Of a stretch of 64,000 nucleotides of DNA, positions 1 through 11,480 are shown piece by piece. Each line of letters starts with the position of its first letter. The first letter of the stretch is position 1. Origin of the DNA: Marsupella aquatica (lineage: Eukaryota > Marchantiophyta); contig OZ316897.1 of assembly GCA_973895155.1 (NCBI GenBank), forward strand, positions 8,928,001 through 8,992,000, in the 5' to 3' direction. The notes beneath the pieces are model-generated. The model had not been told where the DNA came from. It did not search any database and worked only from the letters and a program-made list of their open reading frames with translations. The position numbers and the translations under genes are program-made.

Positions 1-2940
1 CAATCAGGCCGATGAAGAGTTGACTCGGTCAAGGGCAGGTAATCTGTCAGAGGACGGACCAACAACAGTGGCTGCGGAGGAAGCGTTGGGGGCATCCATT
101 GAGAACCAGCCACCGGTGTCGTGACGGTGTAAGGGCGCCGTCCCTTTTAGGGAGGGCGGACGTGGAGGTAGGAGGCGTGAGTGGGCAGGGCGGGCGCTGA
201 TCTCCAAGTTTAGACTTAGGATCAGGACCAGGAGATGGCCCTGACACTTAGATTAGTGGGATCCGTGGGTGAGGGCGACACTTGTGCTCCTGCCTCGCTG
301 TACATAGGTAGATTACAGTTAGGTAGATTACAGTAGATAGATTAGGCTTACGCTGCAAGGAATCAGGCGGATCCACAACCAGGATAAGTACCTGGGCTGC
401 GGGGAGTTTAGGGCCTCTTCTTTAGCAAGTTTTTAGTTGCACCAGCAGGGCTGGGATCAAGTAGTAAGAGAAGCTCTCGGTTAGTTATACAGTGACCTTG
501 TGTATATCCATGTTTCCTCATACCTAAGAACTGAATTGAGTTGGCCTCACGGCTTAGTTCGCAGAGCTTGTGTATGAGATGTACTGTTTGTATTGCAAGT
601 GCATGGTATAACTTAGTCAGAAGGAGTCATTTTGCTATTTGTGTGTCGCATTAACTTGTGTGAAGAGTGCCCACATCAACAAGTAGAAGGGAAGTAAGCA
701 AGGGAGTGAGAGTTGGATGTGTCGAGCTGAGAGAGGTCTTAGCGGCTTAACCAAACCAATTGGGGATCATTCCGACGGCGGAATCCAAATATACCTAACG
801 AAGAGGAGGGAAAGACAAGAGAAGGCCTAGATTAGGCCAGCTGCATGTCTCATGACCCGATGAAGGATCTGTCCAGTATGTGTGTGTAAAATGTTAATAG
901 TAGTAGTAGGAGGTTAGCAGCGTCCCATGCCGCTAAGCCACGGAAACGGCCTCGCCGAGCACGAAACCTACGGGAATTGGCTTGGGCGGGGGGGTTTCTT
1001 GGGTTTGGGGAGCCATGGGACGCACCACACGCATCCTAACTTGGGGATCATGCTGCCATATTGAATGATACATAGCTATAGGGTTGGTCTCTATGTATAG
1101 ACCAAACCCGTCGTCGTCTACAAGCTCCCGGAAGAACTGGTGTGGCATCCAAAAGATTGTAGGCCCAAAGTAATTCCCTAATCTACAATTATGTACACTT
1201 GACTCTAACCATCTAATTACATTCTCCGTAGGGGTTACCCTTTCCCAAAAAGATGTCTTCTCCCAAACTCCAAGACTCAAATCAACTGGATCGAAGGGAA
1301 CCTCGTTGGTTCGGATGGTGTCCCCCGCACAAGCCACTGCAACTGGATCCCTTCCTAATGAATAAAAATGATTCATGGCAATATGACTAAATTGGGGTAA
1401 GACGAGAAGGTCTACAAAGCTCATCCACTCATTGCTTACTATAAGATGGGAGGTGTAGTAAGGACCACTGAAGATTACACTCGTCCCATTTCTCTCGGTG
1501 TTATGCCATCCGGGCGTTTGGAGGAAGGTAACCAGACAAGGTAGGGTATACTTCCCACAGTTGGTGTAGATTTCTCTCGCTGCCCAAGACTTCATTACTA
1601 CTTCTACTAAATCAAAGATTTTCCTATGTACTACTAAACTATAGAACCAATGGAGTCTCCGCGATGGACAGTCAGGATGCGTAGTATTTGCATCTGCCAT
1701 GAGGGCCACATAATGAGGATGATCAGTGTGCTCTCGCTCCAATTTGGACAGCAAGATTTGGGTCACTCTGTTGTTGGCCCTTCCTCCCAATCAAAAATAT
1801 AAGTCTGTGGGTTGAGTAAACCCAATGGCTCCCGACCATTCAAAGAATGGAAGCATAAATCTGATCCAGATCGGGATGTCATACCATATCCGGTCGCAGT
1901 CGTCTGGATGAATGCCCCTCTTGTTAATCCTTGTTGTGGCCAAAATAACATGGAGGGTTTCCAACCCCATAGCTTCATCAACTTTGATAGCATTTTGGGA
2001 TGCTATCTTCTGCCCCGTGAATAGTCTCCACGAGTTCACACTCACTCTTTTGAGTTGCTCCAGCCTCCTCTTGTGCACCTGATCCGCTAGTGCATCTTTC
2101 AATAACTTAGGTGTCGTGGCAGCCTCATTTTGTAGGCTCTGTACTTCCAGGTCCTAGGCCTCGTAAGTGTCCGTTGGAATCCAGACCACCTTTCTGCATT
2201 GCTGGACGAGCTCCTTACTTGCTACCTCTTGTAGCCATCTTTTCCTCTCCTTCTTCCTTCTTTCTCCTTCGTCCTCTAATGCAGTAATGTATGCCTGCTT
2301 CTCCTCTAATTGGCCTTGTAGCTCATGATTGGCCCTCCTTACTTCTTGGAGTTTCTCCTCACACTCCAAAGCCCCTAGTTTGGCAGACGACTCTTTCTCT
2401 ATGAGTTCTTCCGCCTTCTTCCTATGCGTCGCTAGCTGGTCGGACATGTGGAGTGCCAATTGCTCTCCTTCCCCTACTCTCTGCTCCAACTCTTCAATTA
2501 CCCGTTGCAGCTCATTGGCCTTCTGTTGGGATACAAAACTGCATTTTGCGTGCTGGGTGGTGACCTCCTTAAATAAGTCCTCTTTGGCGGTGGATAGGAG
2601 ATGGTTCCATTCTTCCTCCTTGTCAGCCAGAAGCTCCTGTAGCTTCTTCCTCTCCCTTTGGGTTTTTCCTAACTTGGCCTTTAGGGCCTGCATCCCAACC
2701 TTCTCTGTCCGGACCGCCTCTCGGGCCTGCTATAGGGCTGTGGTTGTCTCCTCATTTTTCTCCCTTGCCTTGTCTAGTGATCCCTTTGAGTCCTCCAGCT
2801 GTTTTAGTATGAGCTTGTTAGATTCAGCCTGCTTGTGTATTTTTAAGAGAAGTCGCTCAACCTTCTTTTCTGCTACCCTCAGCTTCTCCATGTCCCGAGT
2901 TTTGCCCTCAGACTCCATGACTGTCCAAGAAATACCAAGG
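1..2940 (-). mobile_element. Truncated LTR-retrotransposon arm
   Basis: The reverse complement of roughly 1-800 can be followed in 7,810-8,640 (shared blocks around the Gly-rich stretch at 150-260 and the segment at 700-800), so this is one arm of a repeat also present in inverted orientation 8 kb away. Inside lies a decayed minus-strand protein frame (933-2918). No reverse transcriptase, integrase or protease is visible, so the arm is a gag-like, non-autonomous or truncated remnant. The stretch 822-1030 also recurs at 42,294-42,500, which shows the family is dispersed. Outer limits are approximate and the window starts inside the element. Confidence 0.6.
933..2918 (-). pseudogene. Retrotransposon coiled-coil/gag-like protein, decayed
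   Basis: A single minus-strand frame of about 660 codons runs from 2918 to 933 and is interrupted by three in-frame stops (TAG at 2732-2730, TAG at 2156-2154, TGA at 1793-1791). The N-terminal third is a long charged coiled coil rich in Glu, Lys, Gln and Leu heptads. The C-terminal half, about 285 codons beyond the last stop, is globular with several Trp and His but no motif I recognise, and ends in a Pro-rich tail. It is most likely the structural protein of the surrounding retroelement. Length and layout (globular part plus long coiled coil) resemble the better preserved protein at 24032-26359, but I see no clear sequence match between them. Confidence 0.5.
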
Positions 2941-2944
2941 CTTC

Positions 2945-3397
2945 ATGGTCGGATCAAGCTTGAAGACCTTTGTAAGATTGTCGTGGCTAAAGTTGGAGGT
3001 GCCAGCATCGGACTTACTAGAATTTGTGGGATCATGGGACCACAAGACCAGCTCAACAAAGATCTATGAGAGGGATTTCTTTCTCACTACCGATGTGATT
3101 GCCAAAGTATTTGGCTTGCCGAAGGGCAACAAGGCTAAGGTAGAAACCCGGAAGAACTTGCCAAACAAGGAGTTTAGGTTGTTTCTTGGGCTGTCAACAA
3201 AGAACGGCTTCCTCCAAAACACCTGCACCAACCCGCATATCGGGGATGATCAACTTCCTGTGGGTGACAATGCATTGCAACTGGCCGAGGCTGGAGATTG
3301 GCAAAGCATAGGTATACTTGGCAAAGAGGCCAGACCCGAGTCGGGACTACAATGGGTACCTCCAAAAGATATTAAAGGAGGAACAACATGTGATTAG
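2945..3397 (+). pseudogene. Retroelement protein fragment
   Basis: A 150-codon plus-strand frame reads as a helical, transposon-type segment. Its stretch around codons 44-57 (FFLTTDVIAKVFGLPKG) is built like the equivalent region of the gag-like protein at 24032-26359, where a Thr-Lys-Val stretch leads into an Ile-Phe-Cys-Leu-Pro-Thr-Gly motif. This type of segment occurs in plant retroelement proteins of the 'putative plant transposon protein' kind. It abuts the minus-strand coiled-coil pseudogene head to head, so an insertion or inversion junction probably lies near 2,930. No downstream pol genes follow. Confidence 0.35.
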
Positions 3398-3399
3398 CA

Positions 3400-5900
3400 A
3401 AGGGAGCGTGTCCCGGCTTGGTTATCACATGCCATTGTTGTGCCGGTATGCCCGGAGTTGAATCTTTGCCATGATCATTCCCCTATAGGCAAGAGCGCCA
3501 AAAGAGGAGGTAGAGACGAGGCCGGTGTCACCTGTTTATCAAACGATTAACACAACAAACACCACATGGTTCTACTAAAAATTATTTGTATTGTATGACG
3601 GGGACATGGAGGGACGCTATATGGATCAATTTCCTACTAAGGATGAGTAGATTTGTTTCCGCTCCCGGAAATGTATTTTTTTATCAAGTCTACGGACTAT
3701 ACATGTACTCTGCTTTTGATCAAGTCCCGTGGACTACCTTGTTTCTACTCCTCTTGGCCTTTGGCAAAGTGCTGTCAACACTCTCCCACTCATAGGGTCA
3801 ACCAAGCCATGTAAGTTTCTCTAAACATTCATGCTAGGGGAAGAACACAATCATGCAACCAAGAGAGGGAACAACACACAAGAATTCATGAAAATCCAAC
3901 CAAATTCATATCTCTTAGTGGCCAAGGTAACACATTGCATGGGGAACCCGGTCTCCTATTGTCTACCCAACTTCCACCTCACGGGACAATGAGCCCTCTC
4001 CACCTCAATACTCTGGATCAGTTCCCTATTCTTGTTGAAGGCTAATCCTCACAAAAACAACACTAGACTGAGTTCCCCCTGCTCCTACCGGGGGCCGCTG
4101 GTTAAATACCAAAAACAACAATGCATGAACACACAAGCCCTAGGGTGTGATGGCGACCACTACCCTGGCGGCGCCTTTAACCTAAAAAGATTCTACACGC
4201 GGCACATACATGCACACTCCTAACCCTATTGCTACCTAAGTGAGGCCAACGGTGCCTTTGTCGGCCCTCACCTCAACTAAACAAAACTAGACTAAGTTCT
4301 ATGTAGACCCTGGCCTACTTCCCTACTACGTGGCGGCCAACCCCTCCCGCTACGCTGGCCATGAAAATAGTCAAAAGTAGAAGTTTCTCGAAATCTGGTC
4401 TTGAGAAATTTTCTGAGTAGCCACGGCCATCCTGATCGTAACCCCAAAAACGGCTCCCAAAACGGACATCAGACGCCCGAGATATGGCCTACCGAGTCTC
4501 AAATCCTACCTTGGCCACTGTCACGTCGAAATCGTCCGTATGGTCCCGGCCTCCCATCATGACATCAAAATTGAGATACCCTGGCCATGGCCACATGCCC
4601 TGACTTGGCCGGTAACTCTCCTGAAGGCCGTACGGACGTTCGTACGGCACCGGACCCTAATTCTTCACAAAAACGCTTCGGTCTGTATCTCCCTCATTTT
4701 AACTCCGTTTGAGGCGTGTCTTACATCGTTAGATTCAGCTTGGTGAGCTCCTTCCAATAAGCCCGTAAGTTCTTGATTGTGAGAAAATTGAAAATTCGAC
4801 TCTTGTGTGGCCAAGGTCCGTACGGCTCACGTACTAATCTTCATCTGACTGCTCGCTTGTAGTAAGATACTCATCTATGGATTGGCCACTGGAACCCTCA
4901 CTGTGCTCCTGGCCAGGGTCTCCTTGGGCTTGCCCTCTGGTGGCCGGGGCCCCCCCAGGCCGCCTTACTGATGGCCGACACCCTCATTGGCCGGCTTTGC
5001 TCCTCCCCTCAGGCCACTCCTTGGATGGCTAATGGCCTCCCAGCCTCCTCCTGGCCACCCAGGCCACCTTGCTGTCGGCTCAGGCCGCTCTGCCCCAGCC
5101 AGGCCGCTACCCTAAGCCGACTTGTTGTTGGCCACCTCCTGCAGGCCGGGGCTCCCTTATGCTGGGGGCACCTTGTTGCTTGGCCGGCACTCTGTTGGTT
5201 GGCCAGCACCCAAAAGTGGCGCTTGGCCACTACAGCCCTTCAACCCGGCCTCCAATACTCTAATACTAGGGCCACTAAAAAAATGAAAATCTAGAAAACC
5301 CCCGGCTCCTACATGGAAGGGCACCAGGGTACATGCCTTGTCTTGCACCGGCCAACGGCTTATCCCCCCGTACTCTAAGGCGTGGCCGACAACTAAAATT
5401 TAGAGGACATAAAAAATCAACACTCACCTCATCTTATTGCACGTAAACTATCCTCGGCGAGGTTGTAAGAGAACAAAAGCAAAAAAACTTGACACAAATC
5501 TATTTATTTACATGTGTGCGTCACTACTACCCCTTAAAATCATTCTTTGGGGCCATTGGCCCCATCACAGTCGGCAGCAAAGTAGCCCGACCCGCTCGGC
5601 AGCCCCACCATAGCTCAGATCTTCCAATAGATGCCGGAAGCCGGGCCGATGAAACAACCGGCCATACAGAGCCTTCTACACCTACTAAAGAAGGAGAAGG
5701 TGGCACTAGCACCAGAGGTAGCGGCAGCGGGCACCACCAGAACCGCTAGAAGGGTGTGATGCCTTGCCAGGATCATTGAGTACTAGTTAAGCCTATAATA
5801 ATGGCTAAATAAAGATTAGGTAGATAGTATAAGGTAGAAATAAAGACTGAAGCCGATTACAACATATTAAGGGGGAGGATTGCGATCGGGAAGGATCCAA
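3400..5900. other. Gene-free spacer
   Basis: I see no supported gene here. The part from 4,860 to 5,350 is GC-rich, full of GGCC and CCAGGCC runs. That composition opens frames on both strands by chance, with none showing protein-like character. The rest is unremarkable repeat-derived sequence. Confidence 0.5.
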
Positions 5901-5939
5901 CAGGCAAGATCAGGTGGGATTAGGGTTATGACCTAATTC

Positions 5940-7420
5940 AAGCCTGATCACGCAAAGCCATTAGGAGGCGGCTTTGCAGGGATTGAGGGGACGGATACTC
6001 CGTCTACTCGCTCATTTTTGTGTTCACAATCGGGACCTTGGGAGGCGGAAGTAGCTGACAGTCGATTGAGGGAGGTGGGTAGGGAATTGCTCAAGCTCCT
6101 CTTTTGTTTGGTGGAATGACCACGGTGAATCAAGCAGCCAAGTTTTGGGGTTGTTTGCTTGAAGAAGCACAGCAGCTCATACCGACCTACGAAGACGTCA
6201 AGCCAAAATGCGCAGCAAGGGAACGGGTGGAGCTTGCGCGGTTATGGGGAATTCATAAGATGGCTTTTGTGGGAACTGAGGAGGTGCTAGAGAAATTCTT
6301 ATGGATTCCCACCAGTGTCGAGCTTGACAAGTTGCTAATCAGGGAGAATTTGGGAGGCGATCAAGAACGCTAGGCAATGAGAGCTCGTAATTGGTTGCCC
6401 GTAGTCTTGGATTTGACTTTCTCCTTTTTGATTAACTTTGAGCAAGTTGGTTCCCGACCCCCTTTGCTAGATGAATTTGTTGAAGATTCTTCCTCTGAAT
6501 GAGACGGTTTGGACGATTCTAAGGTCGAACTATCCTCCCTCTTCTTTTGTTTGCTCCCACACAATTCAACAGTTGTTTGGTAGTGTTATGCTTGGATAAT
6601 TGCTGCCAGTAATGTGGTAGGGGCCATCTTCCTGACTTCAAACTGCACGCATCAAGGTAGTCCCAAGATAAACCATTCCATCTGGGGGTTCTCAGGAGGC
6701 GGTGTTGTCCATTTCCTGATCTGCTATCGGACGTGTTGAGTATATTTGCGGAGTGACTCATGCGTGGTCATCCAACTTTTGTTGAGACGACATACAATCC
6801 TTGCATCTGCCCATGCATCCTCTTCTCGTGCAAAATGCAGTTGCACTCCCGGTGGTATTATTGCCACCCAGCCCTTCCAAGTGTCGTCTTGGGTAGGGAC
6901 GGCATTGACTGGGTCAATTTCTGGTTCCCCGGCTTCCTCCTCTCTCTGGCTCCCTTGTTTGGTTGGCTTTTTTTATATTGCCGACCTTGTCCTCTTGGCC
7001 GGTGTGTGCTCTTCATCATTGGCCATCTTCCTCTTCATTTCAGCCGTACTTGATGATTCTCCCAACAATGTTGCTCTCGTCCACGCTGTCGTGCAACCCT
7101 TCAGGTCCCAATGTTCATCGTTGCAGTTGCTGATGGCTTGCTGGATGCCAAAAATTTTGTTGTCTCAGATTAGAAGATCGTCAAGCTCATTGCCAGTGGG
7201 TGTCCAGAGGAATTTAGCCTTGATGAATTCTCCTCCCAAGAAGGCTCCTGTCGCTCGCGGGCTGCTCTCTCCAATTCTTCTTCCTCGTAGGTCCCAATGT
7301 ACTCACTTGCCAGTTCAAACAGGCATCCCCAAAAATGTGTTGCTTGATTGATGTTGCTCATTCCCCTTTCTGGTGTTGCTCGGCAGCTGCTTATGCCCCC
7401 CGCGTTCTCCTCCATATCTG
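5940..7420. mobile_element. Inverted pair of retroelement fragments
   Basis: The plus-strand frame at 6104-6373 and the minus-strand frame at 7170-7415 encode the same peptide type: NQA-x-x-FWGCL followed by an acidic, Glu/Ala/Arg-rich helix. Two copies of one retroelement coding fragment therefore lie head to head about 0.8 kb apart. Both are short and flanked by stops. They echo the larger inverted arrangement of the arms at 1-800 and 7,810-8,640, so the whole 0-8.6 kb block looks like a collapsed nested or inverted retroelement cluster. Confidence 0.5.
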
Positions 7421-7809
7421 ACAGTTGTTGGCTTCTGCTTTCACTCTACTCGATCGAGGTGCAAATGTCCTCCTAGGTTGCCCTTCCTTACCCCCCTTCC
7501 TCCCGGCCTACGCTGTATGTCTTGGTACCCCTTACCGGCAGCCGCCAGTGTTACATGCCTTAACCCTAATCGCTACCTAGTGACCGTTACTCCTCTTTTG
7601 GCCTTGGCTCCGGTTCCATGTATGCCCTTAATTGTTTATGGTTTCCCTGTTTTTTTACCCTTATACTAATGGTTTATTGTATACTCTCCTATTTTACTCC
7701 TAATACGACCTAGTGATTCCTGGCTAGGCATCACATGTTGCCTGAGCACCATCCCATTGGAGGGCTAACAACCCATAGAGACCAGCTACAACATTATCCT
7801 CTTCCCTCA

Positions 7810-8640
7810 CTCTCCCTTCAGGTATGTTTGGATTCCGCCCCTGGAATGATGCCCAATTGGCTTGGGTAGCTGCTAAGATCTCTCTCAGCTTGACACATCC
7901 AACTCTTACTACTTCTTACAACTTCACTTACTTCCTGCTGTGTTGATGTCAATCTTCACACAAGTTGATGCGACACACAAATAGCAAAATGACTCATACT
8001 GACTAAGTTATGTCGTGCAAATTGCCATACAAACAATACTTCTCATACATAAGATCTGTGAACTAAGCCGAAAGGCCAACTCTATTTAGCTCTTAGGCAT
8101 GAGGAAACATGAATGTACACAAGATTCACTACATAACTAACCGAGAGATTTTTTTACTAATTGATCCCAGCCTTGCTGGTGCACTAAAAATTTGCTAAGA
8201 ATAAAGCCTGAACTCCCCCTTGCACAGGTATTTATCCTGGCAACGTATCTACCTATTTCCTTGTTGCATAAGCTTAATCTATCTAACTATAATCTACCTA
8301 TGTACAGCGGGGCAAGAGCACAAGTGTTGCTCTTACTAGTGGATCCGCACTCCCACTAATCTAAGTGTCAGGGCCGCCTCTTGGCCTTGATCCTAATCCT
8401 AAATTTGGAGGTCTGCGCCCGCTCTACCCATTTATGCCTCCTCCCTCCACGTCCGCCCTCCCTAAAAGGGACATCCCTCCCCCACCGTCATGGCAGTGGT
8501 GGCTGGTCCCCAATGGACGCCCGCAATCTTCCCTCCTCGGCCGATGTTGTACATCCATCCTCTGACAGGTTACCTGCTCCTGGCTGAGTCAACTTGTCCA
8601 CGGTGTGACCGGGTCCCACTCCGGCCTCGGCCTTGGCCTC
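7810..8640 (+). mobile_element. LTR-like segment, inverted copy of 1-800
   Basis: This segment matches the reverse complement of about 1-800, including the run around 8330-8380 (matching 220-265) and the segment at 8450-8480 (matching 140-165). Divergence is visible throughout, so the duplication is old. It contains no coding region. Confidence 0.6.
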
Positions 8641-8859
8641 GACATGCAGAAGTGGTGGATCCGCTGCTATGGCTTTGGCACTGGCAGGCCCGACTTTGGC
8701 TTCCTTGCTGTAGTGGTCCTCCTCATAGGCTCGTTAGACTACAAGGCGGGTTGGTGGAAAGCATGATTGAGGGGTACATAAAAAGGATCTCCAAAGTCTC
8801 CACCAAAAGGAGTGAGTCCTCATGAATTTTGCAATAAATTGGGGGTGTTACACTCAAGG

Positions 8860-10798
8860 GCCAAGATGTAGAAGGGCCAAATCAAAGGCTAGATTTGAAT
8901 ATCAACCAAAGATGCATGAAGTATTTGCGCCAAACCAAAACCGGGTCCATCCGATGAACAACATCGAGTGCTCATCAGGTTCCGATGGACAAGCTAGTTA
9001 GTCCGCAGCTTGAGCATCGTTCTCGGAAGCGGGCAAGGATGACGCCGGCCCCCAAACCGATCGCATGGACCAACACCGCCCCTACATCTGCCCTGGCCAA
9101 CCCGCCGACCAACCAGTCCCGACGGCCCTCGGATAGTCAATAGCCCAACTTATTACAGGTAATCCGTGTCCCCGAGGTAGTCTAGACAGCGATCAAGAAA
9201 CCTGGCCATGTAGACTATCTCAAGGAGCATCAATTGGAGCAATTCGCTCACTTGCTATGGAGGCCTAGCGCAGCCGGGCCAAAGGAGGCTTATGAGTTCA
9301 TCTCCAATTTTGACATTGATGCGACAACCACCAAGGTTTTTGGGCAGACCCTATCACTTACGGAGTATTGGTTGACACATATCTTTTGTCTGCCAACCGG
9401 GCCAGTTGATAGAACTCCAAATTTGGGATAAGGAGTATACATCCTGACACTTCAAACCCGAGGGTAAGACAGACAACAGGTACAAGCAGGGGTCATGCAC
9501 CAACTTAGTCTGTATGGAGTGGCTTAACTTCATACGGACTACCCTACACATGATTGAGCCACGATCTGAGATCTCCCTTTGTACAATCGTATAGGTGGAA
9601 CAGTACAAACGGCAAAATTGGGCCCAATTCTTTTGCCACAGGTTCTCGAGGGAGCTTAGGCAAGCTCAAGGAGATATGTCTATTGGGGGAAGGACCTACC
9701 TAGGAAGTCACATCGCCATCATCCTCGCGATTAGCGGCGCAGTAGGAAGAATTAGGACAGGATCAGTTAGGACTAGCCGATATAGGATAGAGTCCATCGA
9801 CGGACTAGATTTTGGTCAGTAGACTTAGCTACTGACACCCCGGTCAGTGCCCCCGCCACTGACGGTCAACCGGTCAGAGGAAATGCGACCGACTAGTCAA
9901 AAGGTAGTTAGTCAATAGACATTACCCCGGAAGGTAGTATCTTCCGGATCCTTTCCACACACGTAGTATTTAGGCTTCCCCTTTTGCTATGGAAGGGGGA
10001 GAAGACTTAGTTCACCTTAGCGCAAGAAAAGGCAAGGCACGGGTGGGTGACATCGGTCACCCGGTATTGACATTGGGGTGGATGGACTATTTTTGGTTCT
10101 TCCGGTGTCTTGCCCCTATGGACTAATGTTTCTGCTGTGGGGTGTGGGATGTTTATGTTTTGTATGTGCCTTGGGTTGTATGGGTCTGGCTTTGCTGGTT
10201 CTGATGGGTGCTGTTACTTGACGTGTTCTGCTTGCTTCCCCCTGCCATGGGGTTTTTGTGGCTTGTTTATTTATAAAACAAAAAATATATTCCAAGGAAA
10301 AGGCAAGGCACGGGGAGTCTTGGCCTGAGCAGGGTCAGAGTGCACTAAGGAGTGAGAGCCAGAGTCAAGCTTGTTGGGCAAGCGCGGGGTAGGGCCTTGT
10401 AGAGAGTGGGCATCGACTGCCGTTAGGCCTGCTGACCCCTTAGAAGTTGAGTCAACTATGTAAACCGATTCTTTGCTGAGTAAATGTAGTCTTTTTCCTC
10501 TGATTCTATCGCGAGTAACTAGTGTTATGTGCATGCTTTGTCTGGGCAAAGGCGCCATTTGAAGGGACGTACCGAGTGCGGACTAATGGTAGGGATTGCC
10601 ACAAATTGCATGTCGCAAGGTTCTAAGTTGCGTTGATGGCTTGAAAGCCCCAAGCCAAAGTTAGTCCCAGTCACTAACTGTGGGAATATTCCAGCGGTGG
10701 AAAACAAATATACCTATGACCAGTACAAGTTGCGTAAGTATCATACCGGTAAGTATATCGGCTTAGCCCGACTTAGGGCTAATTAGGACCACTACACA
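8860..10798 (+). mobile_element. Retroelement fragment with 3' LTR-like end
   Basis: From about 9,065 to 9,740 the plus strand encodes, with several stops, the middle of the same gag-like protein that is intact at 24032-26359 (same Leu-Trp-Arg-Pro, Phe-Ile-Ser-Asn-Phe and Cys-Leu-Pro-Thr-Gly landmarks). Downstream, 9,830-10,798 matches the reverse complement of about 23,011-23,850 (for example 10,660-10,780 against 23,035-23,160), which marks the 3' LTR-like part. The copy is 5' truncated and ends in ACACA near 10,798. Two frames inside it (10,110-10,328 and 10,271-10,558) have no protein character. Confidence 0.6.
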
Positions 10799-10879
10799 CC
10801 TCCTTGCCCGGACCCTCATCCCTACTGGTGGTCATGGTCACCCCAGGGAACTAACTTGGATTTAAGGCCTGGGTTATGG

Positions 10880-11252
10880 GCGCGACAGCTTCCAGCCTGT
10901 TACAATGCACCCTAGTCACCACCCTCCCCAAACCCAGCCCAGGGCACAGGCACTGCCTTTGCATCATCCCACAAGGATTTCACGCCATGATAATAAGCTT
11001 TGGCAGTGTGAAAGGTTACGAACCAAACTTTCAGGAACCAGTAGGATGAGATGTCCTTGTGCAATCTGCCAAGGATCCCGTACCAGGGGTCTGAATGAGG
11101 TTTGGCGGCATATTGCAGTTCATGGAAGAGATCCACAACATCGAGTTTGAAATGATCCTGCAGAGGAAGATTCTTCCGACGAGGAGTGGAGGTTAGAATT
11201 TGACGCTGCCAATGCTGCAAGATGGGCAAGTGAGGTTCTGCCTGGTGCGTTT
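10880..11252 (+). pseudogene. CACTA TNP2 transposase, exon fragment
   Basis: This stretch is a near copy of the first transposase exon at 20,100-20,465, including the Cys motif MRCPCAICQG and the acidic EEDSSDEEW-type run. It stops abruptly where the inverted end CACTAGAAGAA begins at 11,253; in the longer copy the exon continues through TTTGAAAATG. A CACTA element has therefore inserted into the transposase exon of an older relative, with TTT as the likely 3-bp target. The rest of the interrupted copy is not found at the other end of the inserted element. Confidence 0.75.
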
Positions 11253-11480
11253 CACTAGAAGAAATCCACCCGTTTTGAGACCTGGAGATGTGTGACTTGT
11301 CCAAGACCTTCATGAAATAGCGACTCCAAGGTTGTTGGTGTCATGTTAGTCACACCTTCTTGACTGAGTTTTGGTGAAGTTTTGCCAAGTCATGTTTACA
11401 ACTTTTAGGTAAGTTGCAACTATAACTTAGTTAAGGCAATTAGGGTGAAGTTATACAAGTGACTCTACATTAGAGTACAA
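11253..11480 (+). repeat. Left terminal inverted repeat and subterminal motifs
   Basis: The terminal repeat starts with CACTAGAAGAA and is followed by GTGACT, GTCACA, AAGTCATG and AAGTGACTC motifs in both orientations within 230 bp. In CACTA elements such short repeats near the ends are transposase (TNPA-type) binding sites. Confidence 0.7.

Noticed and set aside
2329-3069. A 246-codon Ser/Cys/Phe-rich plus-strand frame
   Set aside because: It is antisense to the coiled-coil frame at 933-2918; the Ser/Leu/Phe bias is the complement of Glu/Lys-rich codons.
4971-5348. Several overlapping frames on both strands
   Set aside because: They follow from the GGCC-rich composition and have no protein-like pattern.
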